64,000 nt of DNA from Philodulcilactobacillus myokonensis. GTDB lineage: Bacteria; Bacillota; Bacilli; Lactobacillales; Lactobacillaceae. The stretch's first letter is position 1. The number at the start of each line of letters is the position of its first letter. Below the pieces are notes generated by a model that was not told the origin of the DNA, did not search any database, and saw only the letters and a list, made by a program, of their open reading frames with translations. The DNA is taken from NCBI RefSeq assembly GCF_027923585.1, contig NZ_BRPL01000002.1, positions 62,001-126,000 of the forward strand, written 5' to 3'. A program made the position numbers and the translations under genes. This document shows, piece after piece, positions 46,887 to 56,297 of the stretch.

Positions 46887-47310
46887 GTTTATTATATTAA
46901 AATAAATAATAAATCACTTTTATAATGATTTATTTGCTTATTTTTGCTACAAGAAATAAAAAAGTAAAACTCTTTTTGAGTTTTACTTTTTTAAAGGTGA
47001 ATTAATTGATATTCAACCGGCTAAATTGAATATTCAAGAGGAGGGAGATGAATATTGTATATTGTCAATAAAAATTAAGGTGTTTTCATAATCATCAATA
47101 AATACATTCTACGGCTTTACAATTATGATATTGATTTGGAATATAAAATTTACTTCTCCCTGTTTGTAAATTTTATATTCGAGTTAATAATATCATTAAA
47201 TTCATTAATTGAAAGATAATACATGTCTGCAATATGTAGACACCGCCATAACAGCATTAAATCAATGTTTTAATTTTTTAAAATTAAGCTTTATTGACTT
47301 GAAAATGGCT
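46887..47310. other. Gene-free stretch with hairpins
   Basis: No convincing gene. It contains a terminator-like hairpin at 46970-46996 (AAAAAAGTAAAACTC and GAGTTTTACTTTTTT). There is a purine run GAGGAGGGAG at 47038-47047 followed by an 8-codon open frame. A perfect 15-bp hairpin at 47139-47180 has a pyrimidine-rich loop, TTCTCCCTGTTT. It lies downstream of the XRE gene at 47311 and may hold a small RNA. Confidence 0.6.
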
Positions 47311-47964
47311 TTACTTTTTTAATCGGCGGTTTTTAATAAACTGATATTTAAGATAAATCCAAACAATTTCAATCGTTGTACAAATTGTAATTGATAAAAT
47401 AAAAAGTAATCGACCTGAAATGGAACCCAGAATAAAATCATCATTATTTCGATTGGTTAGTAAAATATCTAAAAACTTTTTGGGAATTCCAAAGATAACA
47501 TTGAAAATCAAGATAATTGTGAATAATAATAGTAAAGTGATGGTTGTATTTTTATTTTGAAAAAAATGTTGCCTTAACACAAAAATATTAATAATGATGG
47601 CATTAATGATTACTAATCCGCCAATGAGCGGAATATGAAATCCATCCGGCTCATATAGTTCAATATAACCAAAAAATATTATGATTGAGGTAAGGTAGAA
47701 GAAAATTTTTTGCAGCTTCTCATGAGTCTTACCCTTGTGAATTTTATCGTCATAGTAATTGACAATATTATTATCTTTTAGTAATCGATCAATTGGAATA
47801 TCATAAATTGTACTAATTTTAACAATGGTTTTGATATCTGGATAATTACGGCCACTTTCCCAACTAGACACAGTTTTTCTAGATACATGTAATTGATCAG
47901 CTAGATTTTTCTGTGTAAATTGATTCTGTTTTCTTAGAAATTTGAGCTTATCAGAAAAATTCAA
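47311..47964 (-). CDS. Membrane-anchored XRE-family regulator (3 of 3)
   Basis: 217 residues from a TTG with AAAGGAG upstream. The HTH is KFLRKQNQFTQKNLADQLHV then SRKTVSSWESGRNYPDIKT. A linker (HKGKTHEKLQ) leads to about five membrane helices, including FFYLTSIIIFFGYIELY and LLFTIILIFNVIFGI. It is related to the regulators at 37105 and 42856. A short toxin-like open frame is divergent from it at 48056, the possible target. Confidence 0.83.
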   Translation of the reverse strand: MNFSDKLKFLRKQNQFTQKNLADQLHVSRKTVSSWESGRNYPDIKTIVKISTIYDIPIDRLLKDNNIVNYYDDKIHKGKTHEKLQKIFFYLTSIIIFFGYIELYEPDGFHIPLIGGLVIINAIIINIFVLRQHFFQNKNTTITLLLLFTIILIFNVIFGIPKKFLDILLTNRNNDDFILGSISGRLLFILSITICTTIEIVWIYLKYQFIKNRRLKK

Positions 47965-48055
47965 TAGTAATCACTCCTTTATGAGGCTGCATATATTATT
48001 ATATATGTTTATAATATAGATAGAAACAGATTAAATTCTTAATAAATCGAAAGAT

Positions 48056-48152
48056 ATGGTGGTGATTACTGTGAGACATATTTGGAATTATTGTAGTGGT
48101 TTCATTAATGGCCTATTTAGACTTTAGAAACAGTAAAAAGGACCAATGCTAA
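48056..48152 (+). pseudogene. Broken toxin-like hydrophobic peptide (type I toxin-like)
   Basis: Frame A from ATG 48056 (or GTG 48071 after GGTGG) reads MVVITVRHI then continues as NYCSGFINGLFRL and stops at 48127. Shifting frame at the T-run at 48081-48083 gives GIIVVVSLMAYLDFRNSKKD and a stop at 48152. A short leader, one hydrophobic helix and a charged Lys-rich tail ahead of a strong terminator fit the small membrane toxins of type I systems. No antitoxin RNA was proved. A single T insertion would explain the break. Confidence 0.4.
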
Positions 48153-48176
48153 ATTAATTAGCATTGGCCCTTTTTA
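48134..48176 (+). terminator. Terminator
   Basis: AAAAAGGACCAATGCTAA pairs with TTAGCATTGGCCCTTTTT; near-perfect arms with T-tail. It overlaps the end of the toxin-like frame and faces katA. Confidence 0.88.
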
Positions 48177-48192
48177 TTTAATTATTTTTTAA

Positions 48193-49641
48193 TTACTTAG
48201 TCTTAATTTCGTCCATCTTTAATCCTAAAGCTTTAGCAACCCGTTCACCATATTCATGGTCAGCGTTATAAAATTGTCTGGTTTCTAGAACTTTGTTTTC
48301 ATGACTCTTAACGGTACCTAAAGTGCCTTTTATGGTTTCAATCAAACGGTCACGTTCCGCTGGTGAATAAACTCGGTACAATGCACCGGCAGCTGAGTAG
48401 TAGTCTGGAGCATAAGTATCATAGCTATCAGCTTTGCCGCTTACATCGTATGGCTTAATCTTAGCATGTGGGTCTTCTTTCGGTCCATTTTCACCATTGG
48501 GTTCATAGTTAACAGAACTATCCTGACCTTGAGCCATAAATCCGTCACGTTCATAATTCTTGGGTTTATGAAGTGGTCGGTTAATTGGAAGTGATTCATA
48601 GTTAGCTCCTAAACGGTACCTTTCAGCATCTTTATATGCAAAAAGGCGACCTTGTAATAACTTATCTGGAGATGGTTCAATTCCAGGGACCATGTTAGCA
48701 GGTGAGAATGCGGCTTCTTCAACGTCATCAAAGTAGTTTTCGGGATTTTCATTTAATACAAATTCACCAATCTGGTGTAATGGATAATCCTTTTTGCTAA
48801 CAACTTTAGTGACATCAAAGATATCGCGCTTGTAGTGTAATCCTTCTTCATATGGAATAATTTGAACGCAAACTTTCCACTTTGGATAGTGTTTTTGTTC
48901 AATTCGATCAAATAAATCATGAATTAAGTAATCGGTGTCCTTGCTGGCTGTCATTGAAGCAGTGTGTTCAGACATATTCTTAACGCCCTGTTCACTGATG
49001 AAATGATATTTAACCCAATAGACTTGGCCTTTAGCATTGACCCATTTGAAAGTATGACTCCCATATCCATTCATGGTAGCATAACTTGCTGGATTACCAC
49101 GGTCACCCATTAAATAGGTAACTTGGTGAACAGATTCAGGAGAGTGAGACCAGAAATCCCATTGCATATCTTGACTTCTTAAATGGGTCTTTGGATCACG
49201 CTTCTGTGAATGAATAAAGTCAGGGAACTTAAGTGGATCGTTGACAAAGAAGACCGGTGTATTATTACCGACAATGTCATAGTTACCATCCTGGGTATAG
49301 AATTTCATTGCGAAACCACGGACATCACGTAATGTATCAGGATATCCGGCTTCACCAGCAACTTGTGAAAAACGAATGAACATTGGTGTCTTTTTACCTT
49401 TGCCATTAAATAAATCGGCTTTAGTGTACTTGCTCATATCATGGGTTAATGTGAAGACACCCTTAGCACCTGCTCCTTTAGCATGGACAACTCTTTCTGG
49501 AATTCGTTCACGGTTAAAATGAGCTAATTTTTCTAATAGTTGATAATCTTGCATTAAAACTGGACCACGTTTTCCGGCGGTCAATGAATGATTATTATCC
49601 GCCCATGGTTGGCCAGCTTCAGTTCTTAATTTATCTGACAT
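48193..49641 (-). CDS. katA: Haem-dependent catalase
   Basis: 482 residues, a small-subunit clade catalase. The distal His is in [12 protein letters not shown], the Asn in [12 protein letters not shown], and the proximal haem Tyr in [34 protein letters not shown], split as [10 protein letters not shown] and GYPDTLRDV, is highly conserved. It converts hydrogen peroxide to water and oxygen in the cytoplasm. Lactobacilli cannot make haem, so it needs haem from outside. GGAGG precedes the ATG. It is monocistronic. Confidence 0.96.
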   Translation of the reverse strand: MSDKLRTEAGQPWADNNHSLTAGKRGPVLMQDYQLLEKLAHFNRERIPERVVHAKGAGAKGVFTLTHDMSKYTKADLFNGKGKKTPMFIRFSQVAGEAGYPDTLRDVRGFAMKFYTQDGNYDIVGNNTPVFFVNDPLKFPDFIHSQKRDPKTHLRSQDMQWDFWSHSPESVHQVTYLMGDRGNPASYATMNGYGSHTFKWVNAKGQVYWVKYHFISEQGVKNMSEHTASMTASKDTDYLIHDLFDRIEQKHYPKWKVCVQIIPYEEGLHYKRDIFDVTKVVSKKDYPLHQIGEFVLNENPENYFDDVEEAAFSPANMVPGIEPSPDKLLQGRLFAYKDAERYRLGANYESLPINRPLHKPKNYERDGFMAQGQDSSVNYEPNGENGPKEDPHAKIKPYDVSGKADSYDTYAPDYYSAAGALYRVYSPAERDRLIETIKGTLGTVKSHENKVLETRQFYNADHEYGERVAKALGLKMDEIKTK

Positions 49642-49728
49642 TAAAATGCACCTCCATCTATTGACTACTTCTTATCCTAAATATAACGATAATTTTAATC
49701 AATGATTTACCTTTGAAATGAAAGCATT

Positions 49729-51567
49729 TTATTGCCGATCTTCAGAAGTTAGTGATAAGTTGCTCCAGAATTGGTTATTGTCTGGTGATAGGTCATATCC
49801 CTTAATTCGTTTATTCAATGGAACCCAGTTCATACTCATTTCATTTGGAACGTAAGCAGCTTGGCTAGCAAAATATGTTTGCCAGTCTTTGAACTGTTTA
49901 ACCCGATAATCATTATTCCAAGATTGATTATTGTTCATATTATTTAACAATTCATTATTCCGTTGACTTGCAAAATGACCCATGTTGAATCCTGAATTTT
50001 CACCATACAACTGGGTTGGTGTTGGCTCAGGCATTACTGTAAATGACCCGTACCAAATGTCAATTTGCTTTTGGTTGGGGTTCTCTAAAGTCGAGTACAT
50101 CTTGTTCATTTCCATTGGTTTACCGCCAATTAATTGAGCATTGATGCCTAATTTACGCCATTGCTGAATATAGTAATTGTATCTAGCATCTTGAACCGGC
50201 GTTCCTTGTTCACCAGCGAAGTTAACGGTTAATGGCTTACCATTTGGTTGAGTTCGCCATTTACCATGGTATTTATAACCAGCTTCATCTAAAAGTTTCT
50301 TCGCTTTACTCATGTCATAAGTGTAGCGTGGGGTCTTACTATTATAGTATTTACCATAATACGGTGAAATGAGGGTATTGGGATACCAACTTAATCCGTA
50401 ACCAAATTTTTTAGCTAAAGCACCTTGATCTAAAGCATACATCATGGCTTGTCTTAAATTGACATTGCCCATTTTTGAATTCTTGTCCATGATATTCTTT
50501 TGGGTCTTTGAATCAGCATGACCAACGCTGAAAGCTAGGTAATGGTACATGGTTCCCATATCACCAACTTCAGTATAATCATTTAAGTTTTTAACTTGTG
50601 GGTATTCCTGATTTTCGGAACTATTAATGCTGATTGGAAAATCATATTTTTTAGATCTTAAGGCAGAAGTAAAGTCATTATTAGCAACGACTTGAATATT
50701 GATATGTTGAATCTGCGGTTTCTTACCATAATAGTATGGATTTGGAACCCAGCTGGTTGATTCGCCGTTAACAATCTTACTTAGCTTATAAGGACCCACA
50801 AAAATGGGGTGGCTTCTAACTTGACTTGACTTAGGCAATTTAGAAATGGGAACATTCTTTTCATATTCATATGGTTCGGCGGTATCCCACATGATTGTAT
50901 TGCCACTATACTTTAGTGATGGGGCAAAGTGTTCAAAGTGTAAGACCACTTTTTTACCATTCTGACCATTTGGAAATGTAATTCCACTGATGCTGCTTGC
51001 TTTACCTTCATGATAAGCTTTTAATCCTTTGATATCTTCCATATCCTGGTTAAATTCAGGGGTGTTACTATCCTTATTTGCTAAAACTTCATAAGCGTAT
51101 TCAATATCCTTGGCGGTTAATGGCATGCCATTTGACCACTTAGCATTTGATCTAGCAGTGATTGTAGCTGACTTATCTTTTTTATCTAATTTGAGATTTG
51201 CTAATCCGCCATTGATAATTTGATTATTGTGATCAACGTTAAATAAATTATTGGCATTGCCAGTCGTTAGAATGCTGGTGCTACCACCATTACCGGGAGC
51301 GAACATGTCGATATCTTCCTGCATTGATTGAAAAATGGGATCGGCAACACCAGTAAATGGTGAATTATTAAATTCGGCTAGATTTAAAGTTCCCTTATCG
51401 GCTGCTTTTGAAGTCGAATTGGAATTATGATAGCTAGATGACAATTTAACTGATGGTTTATAACCGGATTTTACTTCAGTCGTATTACTGTTAGAACAGG
51501 CACTAAGCGTCCCAATTGATAACACGATGATACTGACTAAAAACCATTTAATTCTAATATGCATCAT
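49729..51567 (-). CDS. OppA-like peptide ABC transporter substrate-binding lipoprotein
   Basis: 612 residues. The signal peptide ends IGTLSAC, a lipobox. ITARSNAKWSNGMPLTAKDI and FVGPYKLSKIVNGES fit the SBP family 5 fold; NVNLRQAMMYALDQGALAKK is also typical. It should capture oligopeptides at the cell surface. No permease or ATPase genes adjoin it, so it is an orphan binding protein using components encoded elsewhere. GGGAG lies 4 and 7 bases before two adjacent ATGs; either may be used. Confidence 0.92.
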   Translation of the reverse strand: MMHIRIKWFLVSIIVLSIGTLSACSNSNTTEVKSGYKPSVKLSSSYHNSNSTSKAADKGTLNLAEFNNSPFTGVADPIFQSMQEDIDMFAPGNGGSTSILTTGNANNLFNVDHNNQIINGGLANLKLDKKDKSATITARSNAKWSNGMPLTAKDIEYAYEVLANKDSNTPEFNQDMEDIKGLKAYHEGKASSISGITFPNGQNGKKVVLHFEHFAPSLKYSGNTIMWDTAEPYEYEKNVPISKLPKSSQVRSHPIFVGPYKLSKIVNGESTSWVPNPYYYGKKPQIQHINIQVVANNDFTSALRSKKYDFPISINSSENQEYPQVKNLNDYTEVGDMGTMYHYLAFSVGHADSKTQKNIMDKNSKMGNVNLRQAMMYALDQGALAKKFGYGLSWYPNTLISPYYGKYYNSKTPRYTYDMSKAKKLLDEAGYKYHGKWRTQPNGKPLTVNFAGEQGTPVQDARYNYYIQQWRKLGINAQLIGGKPMEMNKMYSTLENPNQKQIDIWYGSFTVMPEPTPTQLYGENSGFNMGHFASQRNNELLNNMNNNQSWNNDYRVKQFKDWQTYFASQAAYVPNEMSMNWVPLNKRIKGYDLSPDNNQFWSNLSLTSEDRQ

Positions 51568-51689
51568 TCCACTCCCTTATTTTTAAAGTATTTATAAATA
51601 TATTAATAATAATTAACACAACTTACAATTAATTAGTTTAAAAATATATTAAAGATTGCATTTTTTAATCATTTTTTAGAAGGAAACTA

Positions 51690-51795
51690 TTGAAACATAA
51701 GTATTTTTAAGATATTATAAAAATTGCATATATAATTATGCAGCTATATCACATTAAAGGCGAAGATTAGTTTCTTTGCCCTTTTTTATTTTATA
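51690..51795 (+). ncRNA. Candidate small RNA or leader attenuator
   Basis: A near-consensus promoter, TTGAAA (51690-51695), 17 bp, TATTAT (51713-51718), is followed by two hairpins: GCATA/TATGC, then GGCGAAGA with TTCTTTGCC ending in TTTTTT at 51785. The transcript would be about 65 nt with no open frame. It lies 70 bp before the NmrA-like gene, so it could be a free RNA or an attenuated leader. Confidence 0.5.
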
Positions 51796-51859
51796 CTTGT
51801 ATATTTATTAACAACATGTTAATTTATAAATAACAATTTAATCAAAAAGGAGTTTTGTA

Positions 51860-52717
51860 ATGAAATATGCAGTAACTGGTGCCACCGGTAAATTCGGTCA
51901 AACTGCCGTTAATGAATTATTGAAATTAATATCTGATGACGACCAAGTCATTGCTTTAGCTAGAAATATTGATAAAGCTAAGCATGAATTATCCCATAAT
52001 GTTGATATTAGGCCTGGCGATTATACTAAACCGGATGAATTAAAATCATCATTAGCAGGTGTTGATAAATTACTATTCATTTCATCATTACCCGGCCAAA
52101 AAGTCGCTCGATTAACGCAACATCAAAATATTGTTCAGGCTGCTGATCAAGCTAATGTTAAATTCATTGCATATACTAGTTTTCCGCATGCCGATGAAGC
52201 TCAATCTGGTCTATCATCAGACCATCAAGCAACTGAAAAATTAATTAAGGATCATCATATTCAGCATGCCTTTTTAAGGAATAACTGGTACTTACAAAAT
52301 GAAATGGCAACCATTCAACCAGCATTGCATGGCCATCCATTTATTTATGCTGCTGGTGATCAAAAAGTGGGATGGGCATTGGAAGCTGATTATGCTAAAG
52401 CAGCTGCTAAGGTATTGACATTCGATCAACCCAAATCCGTTTATGAATTTTCTGGAAAAGGCCATACGTATCATGAACTAGCCCAGTCGGTTGCTAAGGT
52501 TTCCGGTAAACAATTCGATGTTCAATCACTTAACCTCGATCAATATGAATCGGTAATGAAAAAAGCAGGCATGGATAGTAATGTTGCTAAAATTGTCACA
52601 TCAATTCAAGAATTGATCAGAAATGGCGAATTAGCTAAAACTAGTGATGATCTAGAACATGTTTTAGGACACCCATTACCATCATTAAAAGATGAATTAA
52701 AACAAATTTTAAAATAA
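51860..52717 (+). CDS. NmrA-like NAD(P)-binding protein (QorB-type quinone oxidoreductase)
   Basis: 285 residues. The cofactor motif TGATGKFGQTAV is at the start, and LARNIDKAKHELSHNVDIRP follows as the second strand. ISSLPGQKVARLTQHQNIV and YTSFPHADEAQSGLSSDHQA fit atypical SDRs of the NmrA/QorB type, which reduce quinones or act as redox sensors. AAAGGAG precedes the ATG. The Rrf2 gene starts 15 bp after it and is co-transcribed. Confidence 0.88.
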   Translation: MKYAVTGATGKFGQTAVNELLKLISDDDQVIALARNIDKAKHELSHNVDIRPGDYTKPDELKSSLAGVDKLLFISSLPGQKVARLTQHQNIVQAADQANVKFIAYTSFPHADEAQSGLSSDHQATEKLIKDHHIQHAFLRNNWYLQNEMATIQPALHGHPFIYAAGDQKVGWALEADYAKAAAKVLTFDQPKSVYEFSGKGHTYHELAQSVAKVSGKQFDVQSLNLDQYESVMKKAGMDSNVAKIVTSIQELIRNGELAKTSDDLEHVLGHPLPSLKDELKQILK

Positions 52718-52732
52718 ATCGGGTGTTTAATC

Positions 52733-53161
52733 ATGAAGTATTCACACAAATTAAGTGATGCAATTCATATCCTAACCTATGTCCAAGTTTTTAAGGATGG
52801 CGACCTTTCAAGCCGGGCGATTGCTTCCAGTATCGAAACTAATCCGAGCTTAGTAAGACAATTAATTTCATTGTTATCAAAGGCAGGATTGTTAAATAGT
52901 CATCCTGGTAAATCTGGATTATCATTAGCAAAGCCGGCTACTCAAATTAGTATCCTGGATGTTTATGATGCCCTAGGCCACGCTCCTTTACTTCACATTG
53001 ATCCTAAAACAAATGTGAAATGCATCGTCGGCGGTAATATTCAATCAGTATTGAATCAAGAGTATGATGAAATTCAAAGAGCTGCCGAACGGAAAATGGA
53101 TGAAATCACAATTCAAGATATTACTAATCATATCCTTGTGCTTCATCAAAATCGAAGATAA
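52733..53161 (+). CDS. Rrf2-family regulator without the Fe-S cysteines
   Basis: 142 residues. The winged helix is SSRAIASSIETNPSLVRQLI followed by LLSKAGLLNSHPGKSGLSLA. Only one cysteine (VKCIVGG) remains where IscR and NsrR carry three, so a Fe-S cluster is unlikely. It belongs to the YwnA/HypR-like group that senses electrophiles or disulfide stress. It follows the NmrA-like oxidoreductase in one operon, suggesting control of that enzyme. Confidence 0.88.
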   Translation: MKYSHKLSDAIHILTYVQVFKDGDLSSRAIASSIETNPSLVRQLISLLSKAGLLNSHPGKSGLSLAKPATQISILDVYDALGHAPLLHIDPKTNVKCIVGGNIQSVLNQEYDEIQRAAERKMDEITIQDITNHILVLHQNRR

Positions 53162-53165
53162 TAAA

Positions 53166-53202
53166 ATTTAATCCACCAAGGTTAATTTGGTGGATTTTTA
53201 TT
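53166..53202 (+). terminator. Terminator after the Rrf2 gene
   Basis: AATCCACCAA and TTGGTGGATT arms followed by TTTATT. Confidence 0.9.
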
Positions 53203-53286
53203 ATCCAACTGTTTCTAATTGAATTGCAATATTTTCTAATCAGTTTATAATTAAAAGCAAATTGATTTAAAGGCGGATGGTATTAA

Positions 53287-54591
53287 ATGGCTGAAGACTT
53301 AGGCGCTTCACATTCAAAAATAAAAATAACTGATCATGAATCGAACGTCCAAATTGTGAAGGATGCCAGTAGTAACTTAATTGGGACTTTAAGTGGGGAT
53401 ATGTTCACGATGGGATTAGGCCTGATGTTGCTGGATCAAACCCATTCAGCAATTAGTTTTGGTGTTGATATGTTAATTTCACCTATTGTTGGTATTTTAT
53501 TTCTGGTGCCGATTGGAAACATTGTTGATACATACAAGCATAAAACAATTTTAATTTGGAGCATGATTGCTAGAATTGCTGCGATTATCCTTTTAGGACT
53601 GACAATTAATTTATTTCATGATAGTGGAAAACTTATTCCAGTTGTTCTATTTTTAATTTGTGATTCGATTTCAGTTAATTTTAATGGAACTAGCTATAGT
53701 GCTTCTGTTCATGAGTTAGTGAATAACCATAGCCTTCAACGCCTGAATTCATTGACCCAGAGTGCTAGTTCATTTTCCTCTATTTTTTCGCAAATGTTAG
53801 GTGTCGTTCTTTATAGTGTCGTTGGATTTGAAGGCTTCCTAGTGATTGAAGTGATTTCAAATGTAATTACATTATTAATTACTTTGACGATGCACTTTCA
53901 TTATGATGCTGATATGGACGTTGAAAAGAAAAAAGAGGAAAAATTATCTTCATGGGGCAAATTTAAGGTGGCGATGCAATACGTTAACCATTTTAAATTG
54001 ATTAAGTACTTTATGATTATTGGGGTAGTATTCAATTTTGGATACACTGCTTTGACGGTTGGGATGCCATTCATGATTAAGACCCGGTTAGGTTTAGGTA
54101 ATTATCCAGTCGGGGTTCTGAGCACCTGTATATCAGTTGGAATGCTGGTTGGCAGTATTTTTATGAGCATTATTCCAGATCGAAAACCACACTTCTTTTT
54201 GAAATTCGTGATTCCAATTTATGTTTTTAACCTTTTACTAATTGCTTTAGGATTCATATTTATGAATGTGCATACCGCAATGACCATGTCAATTTTAGGT
54301 GGCTTAGACGTCTTCATCATGGCATTTGTACTTCTAATTATTAATATCACCGCCCAGGTTGTGATGCAAAAGAAAGTCGCTCCCCATTTGTTAGGTCGGG
54401 TGAGTTCTACTTTGATGACCGTTAATATGTCAATCATGCCAATTGGAATTTTGCTATTTACCTTTTTATTCCAAACTATTCATAACGGTGGAATTCTTTA
54501 TGTCGTAATTGGAATCGTTTTAATTACTTACATTAGTTTATTATTACCCCGCATTCCAAAAGTTCTAGAGAATATGAAGTCAATTAAATAA
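53287..54591 (+). CDS. MFS transporter (DHA3-like)
   Basis: 434 residues, 12 helices. TLSGDMFTMGLGLMLLDQTH and VPIGNIVDTYKHK (motif A) fit the DHA3 drug-efflux group. A charged central loop (DVEKKKEEKLSSWGKF) separates two halves. AAGGCGG precedes the ATG. It sits 12 bp before a broken ABC exporter, so the two formed an efflux operon, perhaps for a peptide or antibiotic. The N-terminus is about 30 residues longer than usual. Confidence 0.85.
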   Translation: MAEDLGASHSKIKITDHESNVQIVKDASSNLIGTLSGDMFTMGLGLMLLDQTHSAISFGVDMLISPIVGILFLVPIGNIVDTYKHKTILIWSMIARIAAIILLGLTINLFHDSGKLIPVVLFLICDSISVNFNGTSYSASVHELVNNHSLQRLNSLTQSASSFSSIFSQMLGVVLYSVVGFEGFLVIEVISNVITLLITLTMHFHYDADMDVEKKKEEKLSSWGKFKVAMQYVNHFKLIKYFMIIGVVFNFGYTALTVGMPFMIKTRLGLGNYPVGVLSTCISVGMLVGSIFMSIIPDRKPHFFLKFVIPIYVFNLLLIALGFIFMNVHTAMTMSILGGLDVFIMAFVLLIINITAQVVMQKKVAPHLLGRVSSTLMTVNMSIMPIGILLFTFLFQTIHNGGILYVVIGIVLITYISLLLPRIPKVLENMKSIK

Positions 54592-54603
54592 AGGATGAAA
54601 CTT

Positions 54604-56204
54604 ATGAATGAGCAGATCAATTTAAAATGGGTCATAAGCAAACTGCCGTGAACAATTACCATGGTTGTTATCGTTCTATGTATTTTAAGTTCTTTTGAGG
54701 CGGTTTTAAATGGTTTTGTAATTGGTCAAATTGCAAAATTAAATTTTAATGATTTACATGCCATTTCAATTTTTTTAATACCGTATTCTTAGCTTACTTA
54801 ATTACATATCTATCCGCTTTTGGCTTCTTAATCGTTAAAAGTAAGGCAATTCAAATTTTAAACCAAAATTTAAAAGCATTGTTTTTTAAAACTAAATTTA
54901 ATGATTCATTTAATCAAACGGTGGAAGCTTCAGATGCGATTAATACGGTTTCAAATGTTGCCAAACAAATTGAACAACAGTATTTTTCACCAGTATTTAT
55001 GATGGCGCAAACTGCAGTTGCGGTTATCACATCAACTGTTTTTGTCTTGAAAACTAATCTAGTTTTAGGATTCATCTATATTATGTTGTCAACATTATCA
55101 TTCTTGCCAAGTCATATTGGTAAAAATGAAATGGGGCGGTTTGCTTCCCGATGGAGTCTAGCTAATGCAAAATTAGTTGCCATTATGAAGGATATCTTTC
55201 AGGGCCGAATGGAAATTCGTAATTTTAACGTTAAAGCAATTTTCATGAATAAATTTGCTCAAAAATTGAATCATGAGGAAGCCAAATACCAAAAAATGAC
55301 GGCATTTCAATATTTGATTCAATTCTGTGCATGGGTGTTTGCCATTGTGTCCTTCTTTTTACCAATCATAATTGGAATTGCATTATCGCATGTTCCAGCA
55401 TTAAGAATTACACCTAGCGTGATCATTACATTAATGCTAACGGCAGATTCAGTCGTTGGTGGGATTCGTGAACTAACATCATTTCAAAGTATGATTGTAA
55501 GTACTAACAAATTAAGAACGGTTAAATTAGATTTTGGGCCAAATCATGGAAATGATCAGCCTAAATTAGATGTTAATCAAGGCCTAAATATTAGCCATTT
55601 AGCTGCTGAACGAAACCATAAAGTGATTTTTAAAAATGTTAATTTAAAAGTGGCTAAAAATAAAAAGGTCATCATTACAGGGCCATCAGGCGTTGGTAAA
55701 TCAACACTACTTGATATGATTGCAGGACAGCTGACCTCTAGTTTCGGAAGTGTTAGATTTGAAGATGGTTCGATTCAGCCACAGGATTTCGTCTTCATTT
55801 CACAATCAGTATGGCTTTTTGACGGAACGATCCGTGATAATTTGACCCTTTATCAAAATTATTCTGATCAACAGTTGGAAAAAGTAATGACAGCGGTTGG
55901 ATTAAATCAAGAATTAGGACACCACGCATTAGATTTTAAAATTATAAATAACGGTGGTAATGTTTCCGGCGGACAAGCACAACGAATTGCAATTGCCCGT
56001 GGTTTGTTAAGAAAGAAACCCATTTTTATACTAGATGAAATTACATCAAGTTTGGATGAAAAAAGAGCAGATGAAATTCATCAATTAATTTATCATTTAC
56101 CATCAATTGTTTTAGAAGTTGCTCATAATTTTAATGTAAAATTAGCACATGAAAATGGTGTTAGTATTTATCATTTGTCATCTAAAGGATTAAAAGAAAT
56201 ATAA
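54604..56204 (+). pseudogene. Broken ABC exporter (permease-ATPase)
   Basis: ATG 54604 reads MNEQINLKWVISKLP, then an in-frame TGA at 54649 where TGG is likely. It continues TITMVVIVLCILSSFEAVL and loses frame at a run of seven T residues (54770-54776). The other frame gives AYLITYLSAFGFLIVKSKA and runs intact to the end. The rest holds a membrane domain and an ATPase with Walker A GPSGVGKST, signature NVSGGQAQRIA and Walker B FILDEITSSLD. The intact part starts at 54879 at the latest, but it lacks the first helices. Confidence 0.85.
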
Positions 56205-56210
56205 CATTAT

Positions 56211-56244
56211 AAAACTGTCATTTAACTGGCAGTTTTAATTTTTG
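56211..56244 (+). terminator. Terminator after the ABC pseudogene
   Basis: AAAACTGtCA and TGgCAGTTTT arms followed by AATTTTT. Confidence 0.85.
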
Positions 56245-56297
56245 AATCCATGGTAAAATAGTAGGTATCTATTATTTGATTGAAGTGGGGTTCAGAA

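Noticed and set aside
47048-47071. An 8-codon frame after the purine run GAGGAGGGAG as a leader peptide.
   Set aside because: The ribosome binding site is only about 3 bases from the ATG and nothing downstream on that strand needs a leader. Kept only as part of the hairpin observation.
35687-54651. In-frame TGA at likely Trp codons in two genes (near 36040 and 54649), suggesting UGA might be read as Trp.
   Set aside because: Both genes also carry frameshifts, and many intact genes here use TGG for Trp and end at TGA. G to A change in decaying genes explains it better.
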